DNA of 64,000 bases from Alphaproteobacteria bacterium (GCA_024742485.1 JANSYK010000001.1:310001-374000), one strand, 5' to 3'. Positions 12,839 to 23,105 are shown, counted from the stretch's first letter. A program made the numbers and translations. The notes: generated by a model from the letters alone, not told the origin.

Positions 12839-13867
12839 ATGCCTGAACTGAGAGATTATATCGCGATCGCCGCGAGCGGACGCCATCTGACCGTCGAAGA
12901 GGCACGCGCTGCTTTTGACATCATGATGTCCGGCGAAGCGACTGCTGCGCAGATCGGTGGCTTCCTGATGGCGCTGCGTGTTCGCGGTGAGAGCATTGCC
13001 GAAATCACCGGTGCGGTCAGCACCATGCGTGACAAGATGCTACCGGTGTCCGCCCCCGATCATGCAATCGATATCGTCGGCACCGGCGGTGATGCTTCCG
13101 GATCCTATAATGTTTCCACATGCGCGGCGATCGTGGCAGCCGGAGCCGGGCTGACTGTGGCCAAGCATGGCAATCGAGCGCTTACATCGAAGTCCGGTGC
13201 GGCCGACACATTGATGGCCCTCGGCGTCAATCTGGAGCTCAACCCCGAAGGGATCGCAGCCTGCATCGACCAGGCAGGTATCGGTTTCATGTTTGCTCCG
13301 GCCCATCACGCCGCCATGCGTCATGTCGGACCGGCAAGGGTTGAACTGGGAACCCGGACAATCTTCAATCTGCTTGGTCCGCTTTCCAATCCCGCCAGCG
13401 TGAACCGTCAATTGCTCGGTGTCTTCGATCGCGATTGGGTCGAACCTCTTGCCCATGTGCTTCGGGATCTCGGATCGGAAACTGTCTGGGTCGTACATGG
13501 TGATGGCCTGGATGAAATGACAACCACCGGAACCACCCACATCGCTGCACTGGAAAATGGCAAGATCCGAACCTTCGATATCACGCCCGAGGAGGTCGGG
13601 CTGACCCGCGTCAGTATCGATCAGTTGAAGGGCGGCAACGCCCAACACAATGCACGAGCCCTGATGGGCGTTCTTCAGGGTGAAAAAAATCCCTATCGTG
13701 AGATCGTACTGCTGAACGCCGGAGCCGCTCTGGTTGTTGGTGGTACCGCTGATAATATCAGGGATGGAATCAACAAGGCCGGTGCAGCGATCGATAATGG
13801 TGCAGCCCTTGCCGCACTTGAGATGCTCATAAAGACGTCCAATGCGCACACCAAGGAAAACGAATGA
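12839..13867 (+). CDS. trpD: Anthranilate phosphoribosyltransferase
   Basis: The 342-residue enzyme joins anthranilate to phosphoribosyl pyrophosphate in tryptophan synthesis. Visible signatures are the PRPP-binding [18 protein letters not shown], the [16 protein letters not shown] motif, [18 protein letters not shown], and [11 protein letters not shown]. The length is normal. It is followed after 3 bp by trpC, and the two are co-transcribed with moaC and moeA. Confidence 0.98.
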   Translation: MPELRDYIAIAASGRHLTVEEARAAFDIMMSGEATAAQIGGFLMALRVRGESIAEITGAVSTMRDKMLPVSAPDHAIDIVGTGGDASGSYNVSTCAAIVAAGAGLTVAKHGNRALTSKSGAADTLMALGVNLELNPEGIAACIDQAGIGFMFAPAHHAAMRHVGPARVELGTRTIFNLLGPLSNPASVNRQLLGVFDRDWVEPLAHVLRDLGSETVWVVHGDGLDEMTTTGTTHIAALENGKIRTFDITPEEVGLTRVSIDQLKGGNAQHNARALMGVLQGEKNPYREIVLLNAGAALVVGGTADNIRDGINKAGAAIDNGAALAALEMLIKTSNAHTKENE

Positions 13868-13870
13868 TCG

Positions 13871-14668
13871 ATGACTGACATCCTGGAAAAAATCGAGGCC
13901 TATAAGCGCCAGGAGATTGCTGCCGCGAAGACCGCAACGCCCCTCGCTGAATTGCGGTCTGCGATTGCCGATGTGGAGCAGCCTCGCGGTTTCCTCGATT
14001 CCCTTGAACGCAGGCAACAAAATGGTGAGTTCGGTCTGATCGCCGAAATCAAGAAGGCCAGCCCTTCAAAGGGATTGATTCGTGAGGATTTCAACCCGCC
14101 CGAACTGGCCCGCGCCTATGAGGCAGGCGGCGCGGCGTGCCTTTCCGTTCTGACGGATGTGCCCTCGTTTCAGGGTGCGCCGGAATTTTTGACCCGGGCC
14201 AGAGCGGCAACCGCCCTGCCCGCCCTGCGCAAGGACTTCATGTTTGAACCCTATCAGGTCTATGAAGCCCGCGCCTGGGGCGCCGACGCCATCCTGATCA
14301 TCATGGCGTCTCTGGATGATGATTCAGCGCGTGCACTTGAAGATACGGCAGGCGAGCTTGGCATGGATGCTTTGATTGAAGTGCATGATGAACGGGAGAT
14401 GGACCGGGCGCTCCGGCTTCAGTCACGGCTTCTGGGAGTCAACAATCGCAATCTTCGAACATTCGATGTCAGTCTTGAAACCTGCGAGCGGCTGGCAGCA
14501 ATGGTGCCGGATGAGCGCCACCTTGTCGGTGAAAGCGGCATCTTCACCTTCGAGGATTGCCAGCGATTGGCGCGGTCCGGCATCCGGTCCTTTCTGGTGG
14601 GTGAAAGTCTGATGCGTCAAAACGACGTGGAAGTCGCCACCCGCACTCTGCTGAATGGTCCGCAATAA
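13871..14668 (+). CDS. trpC: Indole-3-glycerol phosphate synthase
   Basis: The 265-residue single-domain TIM barrel closes the ring of carboxyphenylamino-deoxyribulose phosphate to give indole glycerol phosphate. It has the catalytic lysine and glutamate motifs [14 protein letters not shown] and [10 protein letters not shown], the lysine in [31 protein letters not shown], and [11 protein letters not shown]. It is not fused to TrpF. Its stop codon overlaps the moaC start by one base (TAATG), a sign of translational coupling. Confidence 0.98.
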   Translation: MTDILEKIEAYKRQEIAAAKTATPLAELRSAIADVEQPRGFLDSLERRQQNGEFGLIAEIKKASPSKGLIREDFNPPELARAYEAGGAACLSVLTDVPSFQGAPEFLTRARAATALPALRKDFMFEPYQVYEARAWGADAILIIMASLDDDSARALEDTAGELGMDALIEVHDEREMDRALRLQSRLLGVNNRNLRTFDVSLETCERLAAMVPDERHLVGESGIFTFEDCQRLARSGIRSFLVGESLMRQNDVEVATRTLLNGPQ

Positions 14669-15189
14669 TGGTCGAGGAACCCACGGAGCCGGACATTACC
14701 GGATTGACCCACATCGACGAAGACGGCGCGGCTCATATGGTTGATGTGGGGCAGAAATCCGAGACCGAACGCATCGCCGCCGCCGAGGGCTGGGTGAAGA
14801 TGAAAGCCGAAACGCTGCAATTGATCCGCAGCGGCAACGCCAAAAAGGGCGATGTCATCGGAGTGGCAAGGCTGGCTGGAATCATGGCGGCCAAGCAGAC
14901 ATCCAACCTGATCCCTCTTTGCCACCCTCTGATGCTTTCAAAGGTTTCGGTTGATATCGAGGAAGATACCACCCTGCCGGGCCTGCGTGTTGAAGCGACC
15001 GCGAAACTGACCGGGCGCACCGGCGTTGAAATGGAGGCGCTGACCGCCGTATCGGTGGCCTGCCTGACCATCTATGACATGGCGAAGGCAGTGGACCGGG
15101 CAATGGAAATCCGGGATATCCGGCTGGTCAAGAAATCTGGCGGCAAGTCGGGAAGCTGGAGCCGTTTGTCGACCGGTGACGAGCATTGA
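14668..15189 (+). CDS. moaC: Cyclic pyranopterin monophosphate synthase
   Basis: The 173-residue enzyme works with MoaA to make cyclic pyranopterin monophosphate, the first intermediate of molybdenum cofactor. Family motifs are [32 protein letters not shown], and the highly conserved [20 protein letters not shown]. It sits between trpC and moeA with overlapping ends on both sides, an arrangement known from many rhizobial genomes. Confidence 0.98.
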   Translation: MVEEPTEPDITGLTHIDEDGAAHMVDVGQKSETERIAAAEGWVKMKAETLQLIRSGNAKKGDVIGVARLAGIMAAKQTSNLIPLCHPLMLSKVSVDIEEDTTLPGLRVEATAKLTGRTGVEMEALTAVSVACLTIYDMAKAVDRAMEIRDIRLVKKSGGKSGSWSRLSTGDEH

Positions 15190-16409
15190 CACCTCTGCTG
15201 CCTGTTGAGGAAGCTCGTCAGCGGATTCTGGCCGAATGCAGGCCCGTTGAGGACACCGAGATCGTTCCACTGGAGCAGGCCGCGGGCCGCTTGCTGGCCA
15301 ATGACATTGTGGCGCGCCGATCACAGCCACCCTTTGCCGCCTCGGCCATGGATGGATACGCCGTCAGGGCAAATGATATCAATTCTACCCCAGTTGAACT
15401 GACAGTCGTCGGAGATGCGCCCGCGGGTCACCAGTTTCGCGGTGTGGTCGGTTCGGGGCAAGCCGTTCGCATATTCACCGGCGCGCCGGTTCCCGAAGGC
15501 GCCGATACGATCGTCATCCAGGAGGATACGGAGCGGTTGTCACCGGAACGGGTGCGAGTCGATCAATCTGCCGCCCCGGGAACCTATGTCAGACCGGCCG
15601 GTCTGGATTTCGCCGAAGGCGAACCTGTTCTCAAGGCGGGAGACCTATTGGATGCCGGAAGGCTCACGGTCGCCGCAGCCATGAACGAACCGGCGCTGAC
15701 CGTCCGCCGCCTTCCGCGCGTGGCAATCCTGGCAACGGGCGACGAACTGGTGTTGCCGGGCCACGAACCGAAGCCCGATCAGATCATTGCCTCCAACAGT
15801 TTCGGCGTTCGGGCCATCGCCGAAGCCTCGGGGGCAGCGGTCACCGATCTTGGTATTGCCGAAGACCGACAGGATGTCATTGAAGCGGCGATCGGCCGCG
15901 CCCTGTCAGCCAGCTCGGATGTGCTTATCACACTCGGCGGTGCATCTGTCGGGGAACACGATCTCGTCCAGGCAGCCCTGACCAACCGTGGCATGACCCT
16001 GGATTTCTGGCGGATCGCGATGCGTCCCGGCAAACCTCTGATGTATGGACGCCTGGACAATCTTCACGTCCTTGGACTGCCAGGCAACCCGGTCTCCAGT
16101 CTGGTCTGCTCCCACCTGTTCCTGCGGCCGCTTCTGGCGGCGCTGTCGGGATCACCGCCCATCGATCCCATCCATCCCGCCATTCTCGGAACGGCCGTCC
16201 CGGCAAACGACCGGCGCCAGGATTATCTGCGGGCACGGCTCGAGCGAAAGATCGACGGTACGCTGATTGCGCATCCCTTTGACCGGCAGGATTCCTCCAT
16301 GACGCGGGTATTTGCCCAGTCCGATTGCCTGATCATCCGCAAACCCTTCGCCGAACCGGCTCGGGCCGGCGAAACCTGCGACATATTCCTGTTGCGCGAC
16401 AGCATGTAA
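15186..16409 (+). CDS. moeA: Molybdopterin molybdenumtransferase
   Basis: The 407-residue enzyme inserts molybdate into adenylylated molybdopterin. It has the N-terminal MoeA domains ([19 protein letters not shown], and [20 protein letters not shown]), the MoCF-binding central domain ([36 protein letters not shown]) and a C-terminal beta domain. The start is a TTG at 15186 that overlaps the moaC stop by 4 bp; no ATG lies nearby that would keep the N-terminal helix. It is the last gene of the trpD-trpC-moaC-moeA unit. In related genomes lexA usually follows, but here lexA is about 34 kb away. Confidence 0.97.
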   Translation: MTPLLPVEEARQRILAECRPVEDTEIVPLEQAAGRLLANDIVARRSQPPFAASAMDGYAVRANDINSTPVELTVVGDAPAGHQFRGVVGSGQAVRIFTGAPVPEGADTIVIQEDTERLSPERVRVDQSAAPGTYVRPAGLDFAEGEPVLKAGDLLDAGRLTVAAAMNEPALTVRRLPRVAILATGDELVLPGHEPKPDQIIASNSFGVRAIAEASGAAVTDLGIAEDRQDVIEAAIGRALSASSDVLITLGGASVGEHDLVQAALTNRGMTLDFWRIAMRPGKPLMYGRLDNLHVLGLPGNPVSSLVCSHLFLRPLLAALSGSPPIDPIHPAILGTAVPANDRRQDYLRARLERKIDGTLIAHPFDRQDSSMTRVFAQSDCLIIRKPFAEPARAGETCDIFLLRDSM

Positions 16410-16667
16410 TCACTGCATTTTAAGCGGATTTCAGTCCGCGTTGATTGCTCGTTACAACCGTGATCTCGTATGGGATCCGAGCGGAATCCCATTAATTCGT
16501 CGTAACGGAACTTGTCAACAATGGTCGCAATCTGACCAATTTGGGGCGTGGGTTGTCGCATATAGACATCACAACACCGTGATACGCTTCCATCGCGGGG
16601 TTGATTGCTCCTGCCAATAACACAGCATCGGCCAACCGGTGTCACTGTCATTCAAGGGAGGGAACCA

Positions 16668-18293
16668 ATGACAGATACCACGGAAAGTCCCGGCGCAGAG
16701 GCGCCCCATCCTATCGAAACCGACTTCAAAATTGGTCAGCACAACATCACGCCATTTGGACTGGATATTCACAATCCGGTGTTTCTGGTCTCGGGTCTGA
16801 CGATCATCGCCTTTGTCCTTATTACGCTGATGTTTCAGGAAGCCGCGACCGGATTCTTCGGCTGGCTCCGGCCGTTCCTGACGGCAACATTCGACTGGTT
16901 CTTTTTAAGCGCGGCCAACATATTCGTTCTGCTATGCATCGCGCTGATGATCACTCCGCTTGGCGCAATTCGCCTGGGCGGCGACGATGCAACACCGGAC
17001 TATGGCTATATCGGGTGGTTTGCGATGCTGTTCGCTGCCGGTATGGGGATCGGTCTCATGTTTTTTGGTGTCTCCGAGCCGATGTCACATTTTGCGTCCT
17101 CCATGGGAGGCACGGCGGCTGAAGGTGGGGTCCGCACCGATTGGGCGCCGCTTGGGGCCGCTGCGGGCGATACCGCCGCCGCACGCGACCTCGGAATGGC
17201 AGCGACCATCTTTCACTGGGCGCTGCATCCCTGGGCAATCTATGCCGTCGTCGCCCTGTCACTGGCGTTTTTCACCTATAACCGGGGACTGCCACTAACC
17301 CTGCGCTCGGCCTTCTATCCAATTTTGGGAGAACGCATTTGGGGATGGTGGGGCCACGTCATCGACATACTCGCTGTCTTCGCCACCCTTTTTGGTCTGG
17401 CAACGTCGCTTGGCTTCGGCACCGAACAGGCACTGGCCGGTCTCAATTACCTGTTTGGCTGGAGCACCGGCAACGGAGCAAAGGTCATTTTGATCGCAGC
17501 GATTACGGCCCTTGCCCTGATCTCGGTGGTTCGCGGTCTCGACGGCGGCGTCAAGGTCCTTTCGGAAGTCAACATTGCCCTGGCCGCCCTGTTGCTGGTC
17601 TTCGTGTTGCTGGTCGGACCGACGGGTGACATCTTCGCGACCATTTTCTCCGGTGGAGCTGCCTATGTCAGCAACATTGTGCCTCTTTCGATGCCCTTCG
17701 GGCGTGAGGACACAAATTTCTCGCAGGGCTGGACATCGTTTTACTGGGCCTGGTGGATATCTTGGTCACCCTTTGTCGGCATGTTCATTGCCCGGGTTTC
17801 CCGCGGCCGGACCGTACGGGAGTTCGTGTTCTGCGTGATTGTGATCCCGACAATCGTCTGCATCTTCTGGATGGGTGTCTTTGGCGGCACGGCGATTACC
17901 CAGGTGGTTGCGGATGCTTCAGCACCGGTGAAGGATGCAGCGCTCGAGCTGAAGCTGTTCGAAATGCTCAAACCGTTGCCGCTGGCTGGCATCACATCGT
18001 TTATCGGCATTGTTCTGGTGCTGGTCTTCTTTGTCACGTCCTCCGATTCCGGGTCGCTTGTGATCGATACGATAACGGCGGGCGGAAAAACCGATGCGCC
18101 GGTATCGCAGCGGGTATTCTGGTGCACCTTCGAAGGCATTGTTGCCGCAACATTGTTGTTGGTCGGCGGCGCCGGTGCGCTGACTGCACTTCAGGCAATG
18201 GCGGTCAGCACAGGCTTTCCGTTCACGATCGTCCTGCTGGTCATGTGCGTCAGTCTGGTCATCGGGCTGAACCAGGCACGCAAGGCCGCATGA
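16668..18293 (+). CDS. BCCT-family transporter (betaine/choline/carnitine type)
   Basis: A 541-residue inner-membrane protein with about 12 membrane segments. BCCT signatures are clear: FAAGMGIGLMFFGVSEPMSHF in the early helices, FHWALHPWAIYAVVALSLAF, GLDGGVKVLSEVNI, and the tryptophan-rich TSFYWAWWISWSPFVGMFIA before SRGRTVREF. These carriers take up quaternary amines such as glycine betaine or choline with Na+ or H+. The ATG at 16668 follows AAGGGAGGG. The C-terminal cytoplasmic tail is short, so osmosensing like that of BetP is not evident. It is the first gene after moeA and has no visible partner genes. The substrate is not resolved. Confidence 0.93.
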   Translation: MTDTTESPGAEAPHPIETDFKIGQHNITPFGLDIHNPVFLVSGLTIIAFVLITLMFQEAATGFFGWLRPFLTATFDWFFLSAANIFVLLCIALMITPLGAIRLGGDDATPDYGYIGWFAMLFAAGMGIGLMFFGVSEPMSHFASSMGGTAAEGGVRTDWAPLGAAAGDTAAARDLGMAATIFHWALHPWAIYAVVALSLAFFTYNRGLPLTLRSAFYPILGERIWGWWGHVIDILAVFATLFGLATSLGFGTEQALAGLNYLFGWSTGNGAKVILIAAITALALISVVRGLDGGVKVLSEVNIALAALLLVFVLLVGPTGDIFATIFSGGAAYVSNIVPLSMPFGREDTNFSQGWTSFYWAWWISWSPFVGMFIARVSRGRTVREFVFCVIVIPTIVCIFWMGVFGGTAITQVVADASAPVKDAALELKLFEMLKPLPLAGITSFIGIVLVLVFFVTSSDSGSLVIDTITAGGKTDAPVSQRVFWCTFEGIVAATLLLVGGAGALTALQAMAVSTGFPFTIVLLVMCVSLVIGLNQARKAA

Positions 18294-18303
18294 CGGCAGT
18301 CAC

Positions 18304-18333
18304 AAAAAATCCCGCCGCATGGATCGCGGCGGG
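18304..18333 (-). terminator. Intrinsic terminator at the end of paaABCDE
   Basis: CCCGCCGC (18311-18318) and GCGGCGGG (18326-18333) form a perfect 8-bp stem with a 7-base loop. On the minus strand six T residues follow. It lies between the convergent BCCT gene and paaE, 22 bp past the paaE stop, and may also stop the BCCT transcript. Confidence 0.85.
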
Positions 18334-18355
18334 GCCACAGTTCGGGAACGGCCGG

Positions 18356-19447
18356 TCAGACTTCGTCGAAATCCAAAAAGACCTTTTCAGTCAACGGGCG
18401 TGACTGGCAGGCCAGTACGAAGCCTGCTTCCAGTTCCCATGGCTCCAGCGAATAGTTCGCCGCCATCTCGACCTTGCCGTCCTTGACCTTGGCGCGGCAG
18501 GTGCAGCACATGCCGCCCTTGCAGGAAAACGGCAATTCAATCCCCTGGCGATGCGCCGCGTCGACCACGTTCGTATCACCCGCCACCATGTCGAATGCGC
18601 GAACCGCGCCGTCAAGCACGGTTTCGATACGCACACCTTGGCTGACGGCCGCCGCGGCCTGATCCGACATCGGCTCTGTCAGCTGCATGTCCTCGCGCCC
18701 GGTGGTGAACAATTCATACCGAATTCGATCGGACGGTACGCCCAGTTTTTCCAGCGTATCTCGGCCCGATTCAATCATGTTGCCAGGTCCACACAGAAAC
18801 ACAGTTGTTGCTTCAGCAGGGTTGAACAGTCCGGTCTCGGCGAAGCTCCTGATCCGCTCCGCATCCAGGCGCCCGTGCAACAAATCGACATCCTGACCTT
18901 CGCGGCTCAAAACATGCACAAGCGTAAACCGCTGCAGAAACCGATCCTTCAGGTCCTCCAGCTGTTCGCGGAAGATCACGGAATTGCGGTCCCGGTTGCC
19001 GTAAAACAGCGTGAACACGCTGTCGGGCTCGCGGGTGAGAACCGTCTTGACGATTGACAGGATCGGTGTGACGCCTGAACCCGCTGCAAACGCAACGTAA
19101 TTTCCCGTCGCCTTGGCATCCGGCACAGCCGTAAACCGACCGAGCGGTGCCATGACATCGAGCGCCATGCCGACCGAAAGATTATCGTTGGCAAAGTTCG
19201 AAAACACACCTCCATCGACTCGCTTCACCGCAATACGCAGTTCGTCATCATCAATTCCACTGCAGATGGAATAGGTTCGTTGGACCGGTGTGCCATCAAG
19301 CGTGGCACGTACGGTTAGATATTGCCCCGGCACAAAATCGAAGTCACCATCGACGGCATCGGGAACATCAAACGCTATGGAGACGGCGTCGTCGGTTTCA
19401 CGCTGGATGTCTTTGATCACAAGAGAGTGGAAACGGGACATGGACAT
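18356..19447 (-). CDS. paaE: Phenylacetyl-CoA epoxidase, reductase subunit
   Basis: The 363-residue protein passes electrons from NADPH to the di-iron site of PaaA. It has a ferredoxin-reductase-like FAD domain (QRTYSICSG binding the flavin), an NAD(P) domain (FAAGSGVTPILSIVKTVL, FLCGPGNMIE) and a C-terminal plant-type 2Fe-2S domain with CKGGMCCTCRAKV and a fourth cysteine in LACQSRPL. This FAD-NAD-[2Fe-2S] order is the PaaE order. It is the last gene of the paaABCDE operon, 3 bp after paaD. Confidence 0.96.
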   Translation of the reverse strand: MSMSRFHSLVIKDIQRETDDAVSIAFDVPDAVDGDFDFVPGQYLTVRATLDGTPVQRTYSICSGIDDDELRIAVKRVDGGVFSNFANDNLSVGMALDVMAPLGRFTAVPDAKATGNYVAFAAGSGVTPILSIVKTVLTREPDSVFTLFYGNRDRNSVIFREQLEDLKDRFLQRFTLVHVLSREGQDVDLLHGRLDAERIRSFAETGLFNPAEATTVFLCGPGNMIESGRDTLEKLGVPSDRIRYELFTTGREDMQLTEPMSDQAAAAVSQGVRIETVLDGAVRAFDMVAGDTNVVDAAHRQGIELPFSCKGGMCCTCRAKVKDGKVEMAANYSLEPWELEAGFVLACQSRPLTEKVFLDFDEV

Positions 19448-19450
19448 TCC

Positions 19451-19972
19451 TCAAAGGCACTTGAAATAGTCAAAGGGCTCGCGACAGGCGGTGCAGCGAT
19501 AGAGCGCCTTGCAGGGCGTCGACCCGAATTCGCTGATGCGCTCCGTCCGCTCGTCACCGCAATGGGGACAGGGCACGATGGTTTCACCAAACAGTGCCGC
19601 CTTGGAATTGGATGTTTCCTGCGGCGGTGCAATGCCATAATGGCGCAGCTTTTCGCGCCCTTCGACACTGATCCAGTCCGTTGTCCAGGCCGGGCTCAGA
19701 ACCGCTTCGACACGGGCATTGTCAAACCCTGCCTTTTTCAACGCCTCGAGCACCATCTGTTCGATCATTTGCGTTGCGGGACAACCCGAATATGTCGGGG
19801 TCACGAAGGCGACAGCCTTGCCGGTTTCGTCGACATCGACAGACCGCAGGATACCAAGATCGGCGACTGTGACGACCGGGATCTCCGGGTCAGGCACCGA
19901 TGCCGCCGCGTTCCAGGCATCCAGCAAGAGCCGATTGTGTTCCAGATCGCTCAATTTCGCGCGCATATTCAT
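19451..19972 (-). CDS. paaD: Phenylacetate-CoA oxygenase subunit PaaD (iron-sulfur assembly type)
   Basis: The 173-residue protein has a DUF59/MIP18-like domain at about residues 12-95 (VPDPEIPVVTVADLGILRSV, YSGCPATQMI) and a C-terminal zinc-ribbon-like part with CPHC, CKALYRCTAC and a final Cys. PaaD is needed for phenylacetyl-CoA epoxidase function, probably in iron-sulfur or di-iron maturation. It follows paaC by 7 bp. Confidence 0.95.
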   Translation of the reverse strand: MNMRAKLSDLEHNRLLLDAWNAAASVPDPEIPVVTVADLGILRSVDVDETGKAVAFVTPTYSGCPATQMIEQMVLEALKKAGFDNARVEAVLSPAWTTDWISVEGREKLRHYGIAPPQETSNSKAALFGETIVPCPHCGDERTERISEFGSTPCKALYRCTACREPFDYFKCL

Positions 19973-19979
19973 AAGGCCG

Positions 19980-20744
19980 CTACCATGTCAGACCCGGATA
20001 GGTGCGCTGCATATATTGCAATTCGCTGAGGATATGGCCGAGATGTTCCGTATGCCTTCCAGCCCGGCCACCGGTTTGCATGTGCGAGACTTCTGGAAAT
20101 TTCAGCGTCGCTTCTGAGAGAACCGTTTCAACGGTTGTCCGCCATTCGCGCTCGAGTCCGGCAGCATCGACACCGATGCCCTGCTCGACCATGCGTTTCG
20201 ACAGATCATCCATTTCAAACAATTCGCCGGTATAGATGCTCATCTCATCGAGTGCGTCGACCATGCGCCGGTGGCTTTCTTCTGTCCCATCTCCAAGCCG
20301 GATCACCCATTCCGAAGCGTGACGCAAATGATAGGAAACTTCCTTTAGGGCCTTGGCCGCTATCGCCGCGAGTGTCGCATCCTTGGAATTCAACATTGCG
20401 TGCCAGAACGGTTTCATGAAGGCGGCGACGAAAAACTGGCGAGTGATCGTGCAGGCAAAATCACCATTGGGCAGTTCTGCAATGAGAGCATTTCGATAAT
20501 CCCGCTCGTAGCGCAGAAAGGCCAGTTGATCCTCATCACGCCCCTTGCCTTCGACCGTGGCGGCATAGTCGTAAAGAGACCTGGCCTGACCAATCAGGTC
20601 CAGCGCGATATTGGCAAGTGCCAGATCCTCTTCAAGTGTGGGTGCTTCGCCACACCATTCACCCAGCCGTTGGCCCAAAATCAGATGGTCGTCGGCCAGT
20701 CTGATCACATAATCGAACAGTGAATTGTCGTCGGTCATTGGCAT
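19980..20744 (-). CDS. paaC: Phenylacetyl-CoA epoxidase, structural subunit PaaC
   Basis: A 254-residue all-helical ferritin-like protein that pairs with PaaA and stabilises it; PaaC itself has lost metal binding in the family. Family features are LADDHLILGQRLGEWCGEAP near the N terminus and the LKEVSYHLRHASEWVIRLGDGTEES stretch in the middle. The frame extends upstream into paaB. The ATG at 20744, one base after the paaB stop, was chosen; the ATG two codons later (20738) is equally possible. Confidence 0.95.
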   Translation of the reverse strand: MPMTDDNSLFDYVIRLADDHLILGQRLGEWCGEAPTLEEDLALANIALDLIGQARSLYDYAATVEGKGRDEDQLAFLRYERDYRNALIAELPNGDFACTITRQFFVAAFMKPFWHAMLNSKDATLAAIAAKALKEVSYHLRHASEWVIRLGDGTEESHRRMVDALDEMSIYTGELFEMDDLSKRMVEQGIGVDAAGLEREWRTTVETVLSEATLKFPEVSHMQTGGRAGRHTEHLGHILSELQYMQRTYPGLTW

Positions 20745-20745
20745 C

Positions 20746-21033
20746 TCACATATTGCCGACTTCGTCGGGAATCTCATAAAATGTCGGATGCCGGTAGATC
20801 TTTGTTGCCGTCGGTTCGAACATCATGTCCTTGTCGACCGGATCAGAAGCGACAATATCGCTCGACCGCACAACCCAGACGCTTTGCCCCTCGCCGCGCC
20901 GTGTATAGACATCACGGGCCGCCTGCAGCGCCATTTCCGAATCCGCGGCATGAATTGATCCGGCATGTTTGTGACTGAGTCCGTTGCGGGCGCGTATAAA
21001 CACTTCCCAAAGCGGTGTCGTTACCTCTGTCAT
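20746..21033 (-). CDS. paaB: Phenylacetyl-CoA epoxidase subunit PaaB
   Basis: A 95-residue protein of the usual PaaB length with the conserved start PLWEVFIRARNGLSHKHAGS and the segment GEGQSVWVVRSSDIVASDP. PaaB bridges PaaAC units and may help electron transfer from PaaE. An upstream extension of the frame of 46 codons overlaps the paaA 3' end and is not supported; the ATG at 21033 gives the family N terminus. The paaA-paaB gap is 55 bp. Confidence 0.95.
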   Translation of the reverse strand: MTEVTTPLWEVFIRARNGLSHKHAGSIHAADSEMALQAARDVYTRRGEGQSVWVVRSSDIVASDPVDKDMMFEPTATKIYRHPTFYEIPDEVGNM

Positions 21034-21088
21034 CGTGTATTCCCTGATTGGTTGTTGAGCCGCTTTCCAGCCGACCCGACTATTGTCA

Positions 21089-22084
21089 CTACTCAGCAGC
21101 CATCCGGCTTGTCTGCTTGCGTTCTTCTCTCTTTTGAGCATGTGCAAGCGCCGCTTCCCGTACCCAGGCACCCTCGCGGTGGACGCGTCTTCTGTTTTTC
21201 ATCCGCTCGCGGTTGCAGGGTCCATCCCCTTTGACGACACGCCAGAACTCTTCCCAGTCAATGTCCCCATGGTCATAAGACTTTGTTTGCTCGTTCCACC
21301 GCAGATCAGGGTCGGGCACGCTGAGGCCGAGATACTCGGCCTGCGGAACCGTTGCGTTGATGAATTTGTCGCGCAAATCATCATTGGAGAAACGCTTGAT
21401 CTTCCACGCCATCGATTGGCTTGAGTGAACGGAATCACCTTCGGAAGGTCCGAACATCATCAGGGACGGCCACCAGAAACGGTTGAGTGCGTCCTGCGCC
21501 AGTTCCTTCTGTTCATCAGAGCCGTTGCAAAGCGCGATCATGATTTCATAGCCCTGCCGCTGATGAAAACTCTCTTCCTTGCAAATACGGATCATCGCCC
21601 GCGCATAGGGTCCGTAGGAGCACCGGCACAGCGCAATCTGGTTCATGATCGCTGCGCCATCAACCAGCCAGCCGATCGCTCCGATATCGGCCCAGGTCAA
21701 TGCCGGATAATTGAAGATCGAGGAGTATTTCGCAGCACCCGACAGGAGCTGATCAGTCAACTCTTCGCGGCTGACGCCAAGCGTTTCACTGGCCGAATAG
21801 AGATAGAGCCCGTGCCCGCCTTCGTCCTGGATCTTGGCCAACAGCGCAGCCTTGCGCCGCAAGGTCGGCGCCCGCGTGATCCAGTTGCCCTCCGGCTGCA
21901 TGCCGATGATTTCCGAATGGGCGTGTTGCGACATCTGCCGCACCAGGGTTTTGCGATAGCCTTCCGGCATCGGATCGTTCGGCTCGATCTTGAGCTCGGC
22001 ATCAATCCGTTTCTGAAACGCCTGGAGGAATGCCTCGTCTTCCTCGGTGGCACCGTCTGCCCCGATCAACCCCTGAGAGTACAT
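21089..22084 (-). CDS. paaA: Phenylacetyl-CoA epoxidase, catalytic subunit
   Basis: The 331-residue ferritin-like di-iron subunit forms the 1,2-epoxide of phenylacetyl-CoA. It carries the conserved [19 protein letters not shown] and [22 protein letters not shown], which supply Glu and His iron ligands, the second ligand set in [15 protein letters not shown], and the typical end [19 protein letters not shown]. It is the first gene of paaABCDE; a GGAGAAC ribosome site inside a 20-bp palindrome precedes the ATG. Confidence 0.97.
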   Translation of the reverse strand: MYSQGLIGADGATEEDEAFLQAFQKRIDAELKIEPNDPMPEGYRKTLVRQMSQHAHSEIIGMQPEGNWITRAPTLRRKAALLAKIQDEGGHGLYLYSASETLGVSREELTDQLLSGAAKYSSIFNYPALTWADIGAIGWLVDGAAIMNQIALCRCSYGPYARAMIRICKEESFHQRQGYEIMIALCNGSDEQKELAQDALNRFWWPSLMMFGPSEGDSVHSSQSMAWKIKRFSNDDLRDKFINATVPQAEYLGLSVPDPDLRWNEQTKSYDHGDIDWEEFWRVVKGDGPCNRERMKNRRRVHREGAWVREAALAHAQKREERKQTSRMAAE

Positions 22085-22092
22085 TGATTTTG

Positions 22093-22141
22093 TTCTCCAA
22101 TTAACTGGAGAATATATATGTTACAAAAATCAAAAAGTCAA
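22093..22141 (-). promoter_or_regulatory. Promoter of paaABCDE with a palindrome over the ribosome site
   Basis: On the minus strand TTGACT (22141-22136) and TATATA (22118-22113) are 17 bp apart and resemble a sigma-70 promoter. Just downstream TTCTCCA-N6-TGGAGAA (22093-22112) is a perfect inverted repeat that includes the paaA ribosome site GGAGAA. It could be a PaaX or PaaR operator or an RNA hairpin that hides the ribosome site. The 13-mer GAATATATATGTT (22110-22122, plus strand) recurs upstream of paaG. Confidence 0.6.
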
Positions 22142-22174
22142 AGTGATTTTCGCAACACATTGACCATTCTCCAG

Positions 22175-23095
22175 TCATCCACCAAATCGATTGGCGACAT
22201 CAATACCAGGTGATTGCAGCTGATCACCGGAGGCATTGCGGCATTGATCCAACCACTGCTCACTGGGCGCTGCAAGCTGTCTGTAGAGATCGGAAACAAG
22301 CTGGCGGGCAGCGTTCCCCTGCCAATCAACCGGTCTGAGTTGATTGGGGATTTGCGGGTCCCGCAGAACCATGCGCCGGAACCTGTGAATGAGAAGGCTG
22401 CGCGCTGCGATTGACGACAGGGGGCCTGGTTGCGAGCCGGCCGCCAAACATGCAGCAAGTGGCGTGAAGGCCTCGATCAACGACCGATATCCCGTTTCGA
22501 TTTCGTCAAGCGGCCATGCGCTTGCGACGAGATCTCGAGCTGTCGTTTCATCCGACAGGTCGGATTGAAACACAAACTCGCCATTTGATGCGCCTTTTTC
22601 GGGAATGGCCACGTTCCGGCCCGGCAGCACGAACACCGTTGGTGACAGGGATCCGAATCCAGCGGCACGCAACTGCGCACGTCGAATATCACGCGCACTG
22701 CCCGCCCCTCCCGTCAGGACGATTATGGTCCATTCATCGGATTGACCTTGCGGTTGCGGCCCGTAGATCTTTTTCGTGCCGGCCGCGAACTCGGCCTTCC
22801 CGGCCTCCGCCAGCTGATAAAAACTGTTGCGTCCAACCCGAACCCGCTTCAGCCATCCATCGGCCGTCAATCTGGACATCGCGGCCCGCAATGCATTGGG
22901 TTCAATCCGTAGGCGCTGCATCAGTTCCTGAAGAGAACCAAGCCAGAACTCGCCGCCGCGCGGCACCACAGCATCGCCGAAAATGGTAATGACGAGAGAC
23001 CAGATGCGCAAGCGCTCCTGGGCATGGAATTCGTCGATCAGGACGTCCAGTTCATGGTCAAACGATTCGGACATGGGCCCTTTATCGACCCGCAT
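22175..23095 (-). CDS. paaX: PaaX-family transcriptional repressor of phenylacetate genes
   Basis: The 306-residue protein has a GntR-like winged helix near the N terminus (SLVITIFGDAVVPRGGEFWLG, then NALRAAMSRLTADGWLKRVRVGRNSFYQL) followed by the PaaX middle and C-terminal domains (WTIIVLTG, then LAACLAAG and LIHRFRRMVLRDPQIPNQLRPVDWQG). PaaX represses paa operons and is released by phenylacetyl-CoA. An ATG seven codons in (23074) is an alternative start. It lies 10 bp after paaR and ends 90 bp before paaA, so it is the last gene of the paaGIK-paaR-paaX unit. Confidence 0.94.
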   Translation of the reverse strand: MRVDKGPMSESFDHELDVLIDEFHAQERLRIWSLVITIFGDAVVPRGGEFWLGSLQELMQRLRIEPNALRAAMSRLTADGWLKRVRVGRNSFYQLAEAGKAEFAAGTKKIYGPQPQGQSDEWTIIVLTGGAGSARDIRRAQLRAAGFGSLSPTVFVLPGRNVAIPEKGASNGEFVFQSDLSDETTARDLVASAWPLDEIETGYRSLIEAFTPLAACLAAGSQPGPLSSIAARSLLIHRFRRMVLRDPQIPNQLRPVDWQGNAARQLVSDLYRQLAAPSEQWLDQCRNASGDQLQSPGIDVANRFGG

Positions 23096-23105
23096 TTCGC
23101 CAGGA

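Noticed and set aside
16440-16610. Direct repeat GTTGATTGCTC as insertion-site duplication of the 34-kb block
   Set aside because: Both copies are on the left side of the block, 160 bp apart; no copy was seen at the lexA end.
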